Assembly (NCBI GenBank): GCA_029961685.1
Contig: JARWKL010000001.1
Location: 57,895,314-57,959,313, forward strand
Direction of reading: 5' to 3'
DNA: 64,000 nucleotides
From: Aristolochia californica
Taxonomy: Eukaryota; Streptophyta; Magnoliopsida; Piperales; Aristolochiaceae
Made by a program: the position numbers and the translations under genes
The notes under the pieces: generated by a model
What the model saw: the letters and a program-made list of their open reading frames with translations, nothing else
Database searches by the model: none
What the model was told of the DNA's origin: nothing
In this document: positions 1-12,223 of the stretch, piece after piece
Numbering within the stretch: position 1 is the stretch's first letter
Layout of the letters: every line of letters begins with the position of its first letter

Positions 1-115
1 ATGTATTTGTATTATGGAGGGGACACCCTATTAAAAGGGCTACCCTATGCCAAAATAAAAGCTATCACTTTTGGTATTAAATCATAAGTGAAAACTCCTT
101 GGGTTGGAATAAGTT

Positions 116-561
116 TGTTGAATTTAGGACCCCATGATTGAAACCTCGAGCAAGATGAGAGAGGGAAAAGAAAAAGAGCAAAGAGAGAGAGAGAGAGCTC
201 AGGAGAGAGGAGAGAAGAGAAAATAAAAGAGAGAAAAAGACTTTATGCTAGAGAGAGATTATTCCATGAGTTGAGAAGTGGAGAGCTTGATTGAACCCTT
301 CAACCAAGACCCTTATTTATACTATTGCTATTACATATTTAGGGAAACTTCATAGATAAGTTAGGATCTCTAATATCCCTAATTACATCAATCATGATTA
401 TCCAAATCTACATAAATCAATTACATTAATCAAAGAAGATTGTAAAATCTTCCCAACTCATGTGATAAAGATTCCAGCTCGTGTGATGACTCACCATGCC
501 ACCTCACGTGGTGACTCATCATGCCAACTCATGTGGTCATGGTGGGTCCCATCCTGTAACA
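116..561 (-). repeat. 3' LTR of copia 1
   Basis: 446 bp. Nearly the same sequence as 5613-6064, including a GA-rich stretch near 176-200 and the paired phrases around 487-540. A polypurine tract is directly inside it (minus strand, 562-573), which marks this as the 3' LTR. Confidence 0.95.
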
Positions 562-573
562 CTCCCCCTCAAG
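562..573 (-). other. Polypurine tract of copia 1
   Basis: Minus strand reads TTGAGGGGGAG directly before the LTR start TGTTAC. This is the expected place for priming plus-strand DNA synthesis. Confidence 0.75.
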
Positions 574-869
574 TTGGGGGTGAGAAAACATCGTAGATGC
601 CCAACTTGTTGCAGATGGCAGACAAGATAGTATGAGTAATAGTTTGGTGAGAATGTCTTGAACTTGCCCTTGTGAGGAGATAGGTTTGAGAGATAACATG
701 CCAACTTGAAATTTCTCTCATATGAAATGACAGTCTACCTCAATGTGCTTTGTTCTTTCATGGAAAACTGGATTTGAGTTAATATGTATTGTCACCTGAT
801 TATCGCTATGTAGATCCATAGGGGCTACTTTATAGAATCTCAATTCAGTGAGAAGGGATATGATCCATA

Positions 870-2319
870 GAAGCTCACTAATTGTGTGTGTTATGGCCCT
901 GTATTCTGTTTCTTACTTCTCTATGTTACCAAGTTTCCTCCAAGCATTGTAAAATATCCTGAAGTAGATTTTCTGTCATCCGGGGATCTGGTCCAGTCTG
1001 CATCTGAGAACCTTTCTATGTTAAAGTGACCATGGTTCCTATAGAGAAACCCTCTTCCTAGAGCTCCTTTCAAATATTGCAATATTCTTTCTAGTGTTTG
1101 CCAGTGAGTAAGTTGTGGTTGGTGCATGTATTGATTCACAACACTTACTGCATATGATATATCTGGATTTGTTACACAGATATAAAAGAGTTTTCCCACA
1201 AGTCTTTGATATTTTCTGATATCCACATCTTCAGTGCTTGCAGATAATTTTGTATTGGAATTCATTGGGATTTCTGCTAGTCTACACCCTATCATTCATG
1301 TCTCCTCCAGTAGATCAAGGACATACTTTTTTTTGAGATAATATAATCTCATGTTTGGATTGTAGTACTTCAATACTTAAAAAGTATTTAAGTAGTCGAG
1401 GATCTTTTGTCTTGAATTTTTCACATATATTTTCCTTGGTTTCCTTAAGTCCCTTGTGATCACTGCCGGTTAAGACAATATCATCAACATATACGGCCAA
1501 AATCACTTTCCCTTGAGGTGTATCTTTAAGAAACACGGAGTCATCTATGAAGCATCTGTAAAATCCGGCCTGTATGAGTGTTTGGCTAAATTTATCAAAC
1601 CATGCATGAGGAGACTGTTTCAGATCATAAAATGGATTTCTTCAATCGACATACCGACTCCCCCTCAATTGCATATAAATTTCTGCCTTTATATCCCCAT
1701 TGAGAAAAATATTTTTCACATCAATATGATAGATCGGCTAGGAAGAATTAGCAGCAAGAGATAATAAAATACATGTTGAGTTCATTTTGGCCACCAGAGA
1801 GAATGTTTCCTCATAATCAATCCCATAACACTATGTATAGCCTTTGGCAACGAGGCGCGCCTTAAGGCGAGTAACTGACCCATCTGGATTGTGTTTAATT
1901 GTAAAGACCCATGTACAACTGACAAGTTTTTTTTCTGATGGAAGAGGAACCAGAGCCCTTGTTTGATTCTCATAGAGTGCCTGCATTTCTTCGTCCATTG
2001 TTGTCTTCCACCTTGGATGCTTCAAAGCCTCTTGATAGGATTGTGGGACTGAGATGGAGGCGATAGATGCAAGAAATTGATAACATGAAGAGGATAAACG
2101 ATGGTGAGACATAAGATTGGATATGGGGTGAGAAGTAGAGGGCCTAGTGCAAGTTTTGTGTTCTTTTCTTAAGGTAATGGGTCGAGTATCATATTGTGGT
2201 CCAAAAGGAATAGGAGAAGATGGATTTATCTCAATGGGATCCACAAACTCTACAGGTGTGGTGTCAGCAAGCGCTTCAAGAGGTTGAACAGTTTTCGTAG
2301 CACGGGCACAACCTCTCAA
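870..2319 (-). pseudogene. copia 1 reverse transcriptase and RNase H, broken
   Basis: The N-terminal RT motif (WVFTIKHNPDGSVTRLKARL) lies near 1840-1930, and the catalytic YVDD (AVYVDDIVLTGS) near 1460-1500. The RNase H-like end shows FSDADWTRSPDDRKSTSGY near 930-1010. A TAG at 921-923 stands where the family has Trp after GGNLVT, and the reading frame changes at least between 1315 and 1831. In an active element this domain copies RNA into cDNA in cytoplasmic particles. Here it is a relic. Confidence 0.85.
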
Positions 2320-3265
2320 GGAGAGGCTGGTATGGAAGAGAGACTTGGATGAGTATTGTTAGAGTAGTATGACGAGTCTTCAAAAAAATTACATCCATGG
2401 ACACAAGTAACCTTTGGAGAGTGGGGTTGTAGCAAATATAACTTTTTCTGCATGTGAGAGTATCCTATGAAGATACAATTGACAGATTTTGGATCAAGTT
2501 TACTATGTTGTGGGGAGGTAATATGAATAAAGCATGTACAACCGAAGACTTTCAAGGGAAGAGAAAAAAGGATCATCATGTGGAAACAATAAGGAATATG
2601 GGGATTTATGACCGAGAATGAAAGAGGGTAGCCTATTTATAAGAAAGCATACAGTAAGGATGACATGCGGCCAATAAAAGTATGAGACTTTCATGGTATA
2701 CAATAAGTTGCGAGCTACCTCAAGTAGGTGACAATTCTTCCGTTCTGCGACACCATTCTGTTGAGGGGTGTAGGCACAAGATATTTGATGGGTAATGTCA
2801 TTTTCTAGACAAAAAATAGTTAAAGATTTTTGGAAGTATATTCTTTGGCATTATTAGACCTAAGTACTTTGATTTTCTGACCAAATTGAGTGACAACCAT
2901 AGCATGAAAAGATTTAAATATGGATGGTATTTCAAATCGCTCTTTAAAAAGAAATAGCCATGTGGTACGAGTAAAATCTTCAAAATGTTTGAGACGCTCA
3001 AGGGTCCCTATACATCTGTGTGGATCAATGAAAAAGGAGCAACACTTTTAAGTTCTGAAAGAGGTGAGTATGTGGTCCTCTGGTGCTTGCTCAGTTGACA
3101 CACTTCACAATTTAAATTTGACCTATCATTAAAGGTAGGAAAAAGAAGACTTGTCTCCGTTTTCTTGGTTGAGATGACATTTATTTGAGGTGCATCCAGG
3201 TAGTAGAACCCCCCTTGTTCACTATCTTTACCAATCACCTGCTTCGTTATAAGATCTTGAAACAC
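2316..3265 (-). pseudogene. copia 1 integrase region, broken
   Basis: The GAG-pre-integrase part is recognisable by CEVCQLSKHQRTTY and a downstream HTDV near 3008-3160. The later integrase part shows KVFGCTCFIHI and NCIFIGYSHMQK near 2450-2560. Several frames are needed and the catalytic core in the middle (2700-3000) is badly decayed. It lies between the protease and RT regions as expected for copia elements. Confidence 0.75.
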
Positions 3266-3289
3266 ACACGAAGTAGGTGAGAAGGTAAT

Positions 3290-4640
3290 TCAGCAATAGA
3301 AATATTGTGTTAGCAGACTAACAGATAAAAGATTTAAGGAAAAGGTAGGAACAAAAAGAATATCTATGAGCGGAAGTGATGGTGTAACAAAGGTATATCC
3401 TTTCCTAAGAACTTTAGTTTGGAAACCATCAACTATGGTAACAAATTTATTTGAGAGACAAGGAGAAACTAAGTGGAGTAGTTTTTTGTTACCAGTGAGA
3501 TGCTCGAAGGTCCCTGAGTCAATTATCCAGGATGAAGAGGAGGAAGTGACAGAGAGCATACCTGAAGCGGTGGTGGTAGTAGCAGTTGAGGAGGATCTTG
3601 GAGGAGAGACCATCAAATTTTTCATTTTCTGGAATAAGTCATACTCATCATTTGTAAAGGTTTTCTTTTTTGTTGGTGCAGTAGATTGGTCCTCCTTTCT
3701 ATCACTTACTGAGGCTTGATTAGCCTTAACCCAATCCGGTATGCCATGGATTTTAAAATACAGATCCATAGTGTGGCCATATTGTCCACAATAGGTGCAT
3801 TCTCTATTGTCTGTTCTGACAAAACCATTCTTTCCACCTCTTCCTTGTCCTCTATAATTTCTTCCATGACCTCGGTCATGGTCGGTTGATGTTCCCCTAT
3901 GCCTGGAGTGCATAGCGGATGACACTTCAGTAGGAGAAGGAAAAGAAGAGTTTGGAATGCACATACATCATCAAAGGTGGGAATAACAGAGGCGCTAAGG
4001 AGTTGACTTTTAGCAACTTCGAGATATGGCTTAATGTTTGCTAGGCAAATGGCATTGGCTAAGGCTTCCTTCTGCTTGTCTTGGACAGAGACATAGGTGG
4101 AGGTAGGCTGAGCTAGCTTTCATTCTGGAAGAAAACCTCTAAAATGAGCCAAATATTCATGGATATTTTCTCCTTGTTTAGTGTTAAACATTCTTCGGAG
4201 AATATCATATGGCCTGTGTAAGTTGTCGGAGCTAGAATACAACTTAGCACATGTCTACCAAATTTGTTTGGCGGTGTTGAGATGAATAACATTATTGGAG
4301 ACAAGTTCTTCCATACTGTTGATGAGCCAACTAATTATCAAAGTGTTATTTTTTAACCACTTAGCATAAGCAACATCTTCTTCATCAATGAGTGGCCCAA
4401 GTTTGGTAAGGTGACCAAGTAGGTCCCTTGTTATAAGGAATCGTCAAAGCGATGTGGACCAACTCAAAAAATTTGATATCCCTCGCAAGGATATGGTAGT
4501 AATCTTGAAAATATCATTCTTGTTACCCATGTATTCTTCAGCCATAAGAGGCAATTTAAGGGTAATAATGTACTCAAATTTGAAGAAGCTTAAGTAAGCT
4601 GCTTGGAGATTCAAGTGTAGCCAAGGCTAGCTTGGGTAGA
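3290..4640 (-). pseudogene. copia 1 gag and protease, broken
   Basis: The upstream part (about 4060-4640) translates piecewise into a copia gag core, for example SMEELVSNNVIHLNTAKQIW followed by a stop. The zinc knuckle CTYCGQYGHT near 3760-3800 has lost its last Cys (Tyr instead), so metal binding would fail. The protease active site reads WIIDSGTFEHLTG near 3490-3530. Several frameshifts and stops separate these parts. Confidence 0.8.
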
Positions 4641-5612
4641 TGGGAGGAGAACTCAAGCTTATCAAGTCTTTAGGCAAGGAGTGAACCCTTTTAGGCCAAT
4701 CAACTTGCTGGCCAAAATTTTCTATAATTAATTCTCTAGTCTTCCTTGTAGAGAATAGCAAAAATCAATGAATAAGCATGAGATCAAGTAAGGTAAGGTA
4801 GCAATTCCGAATTAGATCTTTCCAAGATCATTCCAAAAATATATTTGACTCCAGATTGGGATAAACCAATCTAGATTTTGTTCCTCATGAATTAGGCAAG
4901 ATATGATTGATTGAAAATCAAACAATATCAGGCATAATCAAGACGATATTGTGAGATCCTAAAAAACAACAATCTTTCTTCAAATGGATTGGCGTTAACT
5001 AGACTTTCAAATGACCACTTTCTTTCTTATTTTGTGCTTGATTCTTTTTATGTAAAACAAAATATTCTATTCTTGATTTTCCAATAACAATCATCCAACT
5101 TGTGGCTCTCAAAAAATTCTCCAAAAAATACAAAATCGAGTATAGTTCTTCAAACAACTCTGTTCATGGAGAAGCTTACCATAGAAGCTAAGTAATTAGA
5201 TTTATGGAATCCAATGGATAAAAAACCACTCATAATAGGCTCAAGAATATTTTTCTTCATCAGGAAAATCTTTTTCCCACAAAATTATAACTTTTTATGC
5301 ATAAAATGTCAACATAAATCTATTTTCAACCAAAAACTTGCAACCCAACAAAATTGCCTTGGTAAACTTCTTCCAATCCGAGATGTATAAATCTCAAAAA
5401 TTTCATATGATGAAGAAAACAATAAGATCATCTCTGAACCATCTTCTAAAGATTCTAAAACCAAGAGCATGAAGTAATAATAACAAGAATGAAAAACTTA
5501 TCTCACATGCTTCAATCTTGATTCACAAAGAGCCTTCTATGAGTATCTTTGATCATAACTTCTTAGAACATTATTTTGACATGGGGATCCTAAATTTGAT
5601 GTTCTTTTACCA
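4640..5612 (-). other. Untranslated leader of copia 1
   Basis: About 970 bp between the 5' LTR and gag. No coding sequence is seen. It is conserved in inverted form at 60499-61415, which is how its extent is recognised. Confidence 0.7.
5594..5612 (-). other. Candidate primer-binding site of copia 1
   Basis: Minus strand directly after the LTR reads TGGTAAAAGAACATC. The first five bases fit the initiator-tRNA-Met site TGGTATCAGAGC, but the rest does not. The inverted copy reads TGGCAAAAGAACATC, so most of the unusual sequence predates the duplication. Confidence 0.5.
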
Positions 5613-6064
5613 TGTTGAATTTAGGATCCCATGATTGAAACCTCGAGCAAGATGAGAGAGGGAGAAGAAAAATGACAAAGAGAGAGAGAGAGCTCGAGTA
5701 GAGAGGAGAGAAAAGAGATAAAAAAAAACTTTTGGCTAGAGAGAGATTCTTCCACGAGTTGAGAAGTGGAGAGCTTGATTGAACCCTTCAACCAAGACCC
5801 CTATTTATACTATTTTGATTACATATTTAGGGAAACTTCAGAGATAAGTTAGGATCCCTCTTATCCCTAATTACATCAATCATGATTATCCAAATCTACA
5901 TAAATCAAGGGAAGATAAATCAATTACATTAATCAATGAAGATTGCCAAATCTTCCAACTCGTGTGATAAGGATTCCAACTCATGTGACGACTCATCATG
6001 CCACCTCACGTGGTGACTCATCATGTTAACTCGTTGTATCATGGTGGGTCCCACCATTGTAACA
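5613..6064 (-). repeat. 5' LTR of copia 1
   Basis: 452 bp, paired with 116-561. It differs by scattered substitutions and by a 15-bp local duplication near 5908-5925. Flanked by AAGTT at 6065-6069. Confidence 0.95.
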
Positions 6065-6069
6065 AAGTT

Positions 6070-6799
6070 CAAATAAAAGGTTTTTATATTTGATTGAATG
6101 ATTTGCATGCTCATAGAGCTAAATCTTGCATGGTGCTTGGGTTGAAGCCCTTTTTATTCTTTTTCCTATTTGGGATTACTAGTTCTCATTGTATCTAACT
6201 TGCTCACAAAGCAATCTACCTTATAGACTCTTCCTACAACTCATGGGCTTTACTAGAGATTATTTCTCTCCTAGAGTCTCACAATATATTTTCCTACTTC
6301 AATTAAAACTCCTACTTGAAAACGATAACACAAGCTAAAATAAAGTCCTACTTCTAAGCTACTATTGTGTCCCATTGAAGGCTAAGCTCATGCATTCGCT
6401 TCCAACCATCCTCCACAACAAGGGTGAGTACTTCTTGGTTGAGTTAGAGGCCGAGTTGAGTTGCGAGTCAGGGAGAAAGATTTTGGGTTTGTTACATGGT
6501 CTATTTACCATAATCCTATTCTATTACTTGTTTCATCCAAAAAGGGAACCGTTTCTTTACCCTTTTACCCATAGTAACCAAGAACACAAGAAAATAAAAG
6601 GGATAAAAATAAAATCTTCATATAAAATTACCTAAAAATAAAAATATAAGAGTATTCTTACATATACATATAAGTGGTTCAATTGATTATATTTTAACCT
6701 TTAATTATATTTTTGGTTTTTTTATACATAGCATCAATTAGAGAACACATGAATTTGGCCTTCTTCCTCCCTTTGGATGGTTTTGGTTTTCTCTTGTAT

Positions 6800-6800
<1 letters not shown>
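6070..6800. repeat. Flank of copia 1, inverted copy at 59690-60402
   Basis: No gene is seen. The sequence recurs reverse-complemented at 59690-60402, base for base over long stretches. The match stops exactly where the GA microsatellite begins. Confidence 0.9.

Positions 6801-6801
<1 letters not shown>

Positions 6802-6870
<69 letters not shown>
6802..6870. repeat. (AG)n microsatellite
   Basis: About 34 uninterrupted AG dinucleotides. It is absent from the inverted copy near 59690. Confidence 0.98.
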
Positions 6871-6873
<3 letters not shown>

Positions 6874-6875
6874 CG

Positions 6876-6967
6876 ACATCTTCCAACTTGACATGAAATA
6901 AATAATAAAATAAATTTATTTACATCTTCCAACATGACATGAAATAAATAATAAAATAAATTTATTT
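6876..6967. repeat. 46-bp tandem duplication
   Basis: Two near-identical units, 6876-6921 and 6922-6967, each starting ACATCTTCCAAC and ending in an AT-rich run. Confidence 0.9.
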
Positions 6968-8600
6968 CATGACAAAATTTTGCTAATAATCTATAGACAA
7001 GGAGAACATGTTTGGCCTAGGGATTTGGGAAAAATCTTAGAGTTTTACACATTTCTATTTAATTAATTTAAAATCACAAAAATTACCTTTCAACAATTCT
7101 AAGTAATCAAGTAAATTTCTAATTGGGTACAAAATAACCATTACTTGTACCTATTTTGTTTAATAAGCAATAAACGGATAAATGGGTGAGTTGGCCAAAT
7201 CCTTAATCAACTAAGGATACTTATTGCATATATCCATTTGTAAGCAAATGAAACAATAGGTAATCCGTTAAATGAATACAATTGTCAACCCTAGCCTTCT
7301 TTCTTCAACTATTGGGCCATTGTTTGCTGACAGTGTATTGTTCATCTATTATTAAAAATGTCTTGAAATGCCAAAATTACTTAACCTCGAGAAACAATCT
7401 ACTCCAATTTTTTTAAAGAATATATAATGAATTTGTAACTAAGAGTTTTTTAAATGATGTTTTTAGTTTTTATTTTTAAATTTTTTGAAGTGTTTTAGTT
7501 TTTTCTTCAATTTTTATTTCTATTTTTCACGTATATCCAAACAAGAGAAAACTATGTTTCTATTTTATTTCATCTTCCCCATTAAACTAGAGAAAAAAAA
7601 AATAGTTCCTATCTTTGTTTTTGTTTCTTTTCTTCTATCTGTTGTACTTCTAAGTGTTGCCTTACTGGACCAAGGAAAACTTGTTATTTTGGTCATTTTG
7701 ACAAAATTGAGAAGATAAAAGAATGTGAAAAAAAAGAAGTTTCAACACTATCATTGATACCTCAACTAGATTCATGTTTATCAAAAATTGCCTGGAATAG
7801 GTAATGATTGGATTGGAATAAAATCATAGAGGCCGGAAAGGGTATTGGTTAATCTTGGTAACACATGTTACCTTGCTAAATATGTGTTAGAATAGAAAGA
7901 CCACCTTGTTAGGGTTGGATTAGAGGCTTGAGATTTCTATTATAGCTCTTTGATGTTGTGTAATAAAATGTTTTCATCTCTTCTTGTGTGAGTGTAAGTT
8001 TTTAATAAGGGTGTCGCTATTGGATTTTCCTAGTTTAAAACTTTCAAGTATCAAGATACTTATGGAATAATGTGACTATTTGAAATTCCTTTTAGATTCT
8101 TGTAGAATGACTTTCTTAGATATAATGTTGGAAGAGTTATATATATGAATGAATAACAATTTTTCTTATAAAACTATAAAGATGTGAAAAATCTTGTGGA
8201 AAGACAAATGGACACAATGAGATCAAGTATTTTTGCCTCCATGATGAGACTTTGATCTTGATTTGTATGAGATCTAACAAAACCTAATATCCTAATTAAA
8301 TGTGGCATGTATCAGCAACGTGTATTGATTTTTCAAGTAGATTAATTCATATCAGTTTTTCGATACGCCTACCATTCATTATTATTAGGTGGATCTTGAG
8401 TCATGCCACGGGCAGAGTTAGAACAAGTTTATGAGGTGTTTGAAAGAAATTACAATAGTAAGGTTTTATTTGTTATCTTCACATTTAGTGAAGGAATATT
8501 TTGTTTTTGAATGATAAAAAATCTTGAAATTGAAACTTTTTTTTGTTCAATTTTTCATCTTTAGCAAAGATGATGAGTCATAGAAACTAAAAGACAAGGT
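6968..8600. other. Non-coding, AT-rich spacer
   Basis: Only short chance reading frames. Nothing recognisable on either strand. Confidence 0.6.
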
Positions 8601-8734
8601 CATCTATTATTCCTATGATGAGGACACAAAATGTTTCTTGTAGCTTTAAGGCTCAAGAAGTGAATTTGGTCAACATTTGTGTGAGAAGTGGATTTTGTGA
8701 AGAATCTAGTTGTACAAATGACACGATTTTAAAG

Positions 8735-8935
8735 TTATCTCAATTTTATTTGAAAGTACAACATATTAATGTAAAGTTCAATTTCATCAAGAATTGTGCA
8801 AAAGGAGTCTAATTGGTGATTAATTACAAAAAACCTCTACAAAGATGCTTATTGATCTCTTATCTAAGGGATTGGGTGTTAAAAGTGTTTATTGAATATT
8901 TGAATGATATGAGCATTATAATAAGTAAACCTAGC
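8735..8935 (+). pseudogene. Possible copia RNase H terminal relic
   Basis: Broken frames give VQHINVKFNFIK and then a phrase like KMLIDLLSKGLG, resembling the copia C-terminal motif in which SKHIDI is followed by a 'DxLTKGL' phrase. Stops interrupt it and no LTR is seen nearby. It could be chance, but two motifs in order and at the right spacing argue for a real relic. Confidence 0.4.
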
Positions 8936-8939
8936 TTTT

Positions 8940-10257
8940 AATTAGGCCGAGTGGTAGCTAGCATTTTTTATGTGGCCCTAACCAAGACACTTCTACACCA
9001 ATTTGTGAATTTCATCCCTTAAGCGGTTGATCATTCGGATGTAGGTGTTGTATTAACACTATGTTTTATATCCTAGTGCTAAATCTTTTATCTTGGTCCA
9101 TAATAGTAAAAATTAGGATGGTTTACTTAGATTTATGTATGTCTTGATGACATATAGGGTGTTGGGCATAGGAGCATGCATTGACTTGATATCACATCAC
9201 CATAGAATATTGTTTGTGTACAACACATAAGATAGGTAACGTCTTGATTGGGTAATTGGTCCTCGAACCTAGAAATGTGATCACTTCTTTGATCTCACTT
9301 CCCAATTTTTACCTGAGATACATGATTCTTTTGAAGTGATAAAAAATGGTCATAGTAATACTTTATTTGATGCATCTAAACACGATGGAGAGTTCGTATT
9401 CTCTATGGAGTTGAGAGGTGTTTATTCCAAGAGAATCTCAGCCCTTGGGGTAAAATCATAATTAATTTTATGAGAAATTATTGTTTATACTCAAATGGAT
9501 ATTTTGATTCTCATAAATGGTACAATAGATAAATATTTTGAAATTATTTTTATTTAAAACTTTATGTGAATGGACCAGATTTGTTGGATGTCATGTTTAG
9601 GATCAAACTCAATTGTTGGGAAACACCTAAACAACCTAGAGTTTGAGTTTGAGTGGGAAGTTTAGACAGAGGAGGACTCCTCATTAGAGTGAGATAAGTT
9701 GATTGGTCATTGGGTTCTATATAAGCACATGTTGAGGATGTCACACCAATTCTTGAATAAACTCTATCCTATCTCGAGAAAGAGCGAGAGGCCTGCCATC
9801 GAGTGAAGCTAAAGAGGATTGGTAGACTTCAAACATAGGAATAATTTTTATGAAGAAATAAGTGTTATAACGGTTTTATTTTTGTAAATCTAGAAATTCT
9901 ACTTAATTCTAGAAAATTCCGAATTGTTTTTGGGACATCATCCAATCTTGTTGTTCAACAAATTAAAAGGAGCTTCTTCTCCCATTTTCTTCCTTCCATG
10001 CATTTTTAATTTTAATAATGGTTTTGCAAAAGGTTATTTTTAAAGTCAATTGTAATCATATGTGATAATACGATATCTAAGGAGCTCATATCTAAAAATT
10101 AGTCTAAAATATTCTACAAGATATCAAATTGTATATAAGATTTATGATAGGCTTTAGAGGTGCTTAAGTGACCTTTAATAAGTAATCAGAATATGGGTGT
10201 CCTTATCAATATTCTTGCCATTAGTAATCAGGTACTTTTGCGAAACCATTAGAACAC
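8940..10257. other. Non-coding spacer
   Basis: No gene recognised on either strand. Short frames only. Confidence 0.55.
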
Positions 10258-10446
10258 TTAGGGCTTGTTTGGAACCCATAGAAAATAAAATGAGAATTTG
10301 ACCATTATTATTCCCAAAAATAGTTACTGAAAATGAGTTAATGTTCAAATTATCTTTTCTTACTAACTATTTTTTGAAATAATAATGATCAAATTCTTGT
10401 TTTCTTTTCTTTTCTTTTCCATGGGGTCCCAAACAGAATCTTAAGT
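10258..10446. mobile_element. MITE, copy 1 of a three-member family
   Basis: About 185 bp forming a long imperfect palindrome. One end reads GGGCTTGTTTGGAACCC, the other is its inverse (GGTCCCAAACAGAATC). The inner arms both carry ATTATTATTCCCAAAAATAG or its complement. No coding capacity. Relatives are at about 26508-26700 and 62855-63005. The terminal phrase is of a type common in plant DNA-transposon MITEs; the superfamily is not settled. Confidence 0.75.
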
Positions 10447-10449
10447 CGT

Positions 10450-12130
10450 GTTTGGTATGCCCAGGGTGACAAAACGGCTAGTTCAAACGCACTCAGTAAT
10501 CTCCATATCCATTGATAACCAAAATCCCTACTGCCTTCCTTTGTTTCTCTCCCTTTTTTTAGACTTGAGAGAATTTTCTATAAACAAAACTAAGCACAAA
10601 TTCTCATGTAGCTGAAAGTTCCATGCCAAATTATACAAAATGGAGAATTTCGGCTGATCAGGTTCTTGACCTAACTTATTAGGTTAATTGATAATGAGCT
10701 TTTTGTTGCAAAGTGCTGCTTGCCCATTCGTGGAATGAAGTTATGGGATTATTCATGTGATTAATTAATTGATTAATGGAGTGGGTAGAACATCCTCTTC
10801 TAGAAGTTCCAACCTGGGATAGGTGATGAACCATTAGATGTATGCCACGTGGCAGTTCAAAGATAAAACGAGCTCTATGATTTATATATATCATAGTTAG
10901 GAAGGGGATATTACCTTGATATGATGATATTCCTCCTAATTTAATTCAAAAAAGTAACATGAGATGTCCATCATTTGAGAAGCCCAAGAGAAGCTTCATC
11001 TAGAAGAGATATATGGTCCTTATTGGCTTCGTGCAGGGTTTTATGCTCAAAATCTTTCTGTGGGTGAGGGAGGAAGAAGCTGCTCAAGGGCATCTCATAG
11101 TAAGAAAGATATTAACCCTGATCGAAACACTGGGTTTTGGCTCTTACTTGCTCTTTTAAGAGAATCAAAAGCAAAAAGTAAAAGAAAAGTTGTGATTGTA
11201 ATATGATATTACCAGATGCTAATCTCATCATTAGGAAACAAGCTCAGAAGACCTAAACCAGAAGTTTGGAAAGGAAAGGAGATGCTACCTTTTTATCCAG
11301 TGAAGGGTGGGGGACCCTTCACAGCAAAAGCAGGAGGGGAGACGAGACTGTACTTGATCCTTCTAAAGAACTCCCATGTCCGTCATCAGGTGGGTTCGTG
11401 AAATCCTCAAAGAATCAAATACCCCACTTGTCCATGTGACAAGTCACTTTTTTTACGAGAACGAATAGTCTTATCTTTCAACAAAATTTCTCAAGAACAG
11501 AAACCTTTCCTTCCGTCAAGTTTATGTCTTCGTAAAGCAGCACAGGCAAGTTGCAGCAGTAGCGGTGACACCGCCTCCCACAAAGCCAGGCAGACCCATC
11601 AGAGGAACAGGAAACAGATTTGCATGAATTGATCCCGATTTACATGACTAGAACAAAGGCTGATTTTTCCCCTGTATAGTCTCATCGATTCTATCACAAT
11701 GTTGCAGTTAACGAAGCCATTTGAATGGGAAGAACAAGTGGGGTCTCTTTTGTTATTCTTGACAAGAGCTGGTAAGGATTTGAAAAGGACTTTATGCTTA
11801 TCTACTCGTTCCTCGAAGTCTGTAAGATATTTCTGGGCAATTACTTGTGGAAACTTCGTTTTGCTTAGTTTGGTGGAAAAGGTAAACAAGAATAAAACCC
11901 ACCCTATACTGTATATGTAAATCGAAGGCTAGAAGCAAAGTGATGGATAACTAAAAGCTAAATCTTGTTTTCGTGTTAAGCATCCTATCAGATTATCCAA
12001 ATCTTTCAAATCTTGTCAAGCTCCTAATAAATGGGTGCCTTAGAATATATCTGGCTGTTTCACGCTTACATGCACATCTCCCCTGAAAGAAGCTGGGGAG
12101 TCATGGCCCACTCTTGAGTCTATCTCATCT
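10450..12130. other. Spacer upstream of the 12.2-kb gene
   Basis: No coding sequence recognised. The part just upstream of 12140 is likely promoter. Confidence 0.5.
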
Positions 12131-12144
12131 GGGTTATTCAGGTT

Positions 12145-12152
12145 CTATAAAT
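12145..12152 (+). promoter_or_regulatory. TATA box of the 12.2-kb gene
   Basis: CTATAAATAG lies about 75 bp upstream of the start codon at 12224. This gives a plausible 5' leader of about 45 bp. Confidence 0.65.
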
Positions 12153-12223
12153 AGCCACCTTGCTAGTGTTGGAGAAGCACTGCAAGCACCATTCAAACAG
12201 CAAGAAACCAGATTGAAGCAAAG

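Larger units (their letters stand above)
116..6064 (-). mobile_element. Full-length Ty1-copia LTR retrotransposon (copia 1), decayed
   Basis: Two matching LTRs (116-561 and 5613-6064) start TGTTGAATTTAGGA and end TGTAACA on the plus strand, giving the usual TG...CA ends. The same 5 bp, AAGTT, stand at 111-115 and 6065-6069, a perfect target-site duplication, so both ends are intact. Coding order on the minus strand is gag, zinc knuckle, protease, integrase, reverse transcriptase, RNase H, which is the copia order. Every domain is broken by stops or frameshifts, so it is not autonomous. Part of the same insertion, with the same flank, recurs inverted at 60403-61415. Confidence 0.95.

Noticed and set aside
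6713..6935. Arg-Glu and Ser-Leu repeat frames
   Set aside because: Translation of the GA microsatellite on each strand.
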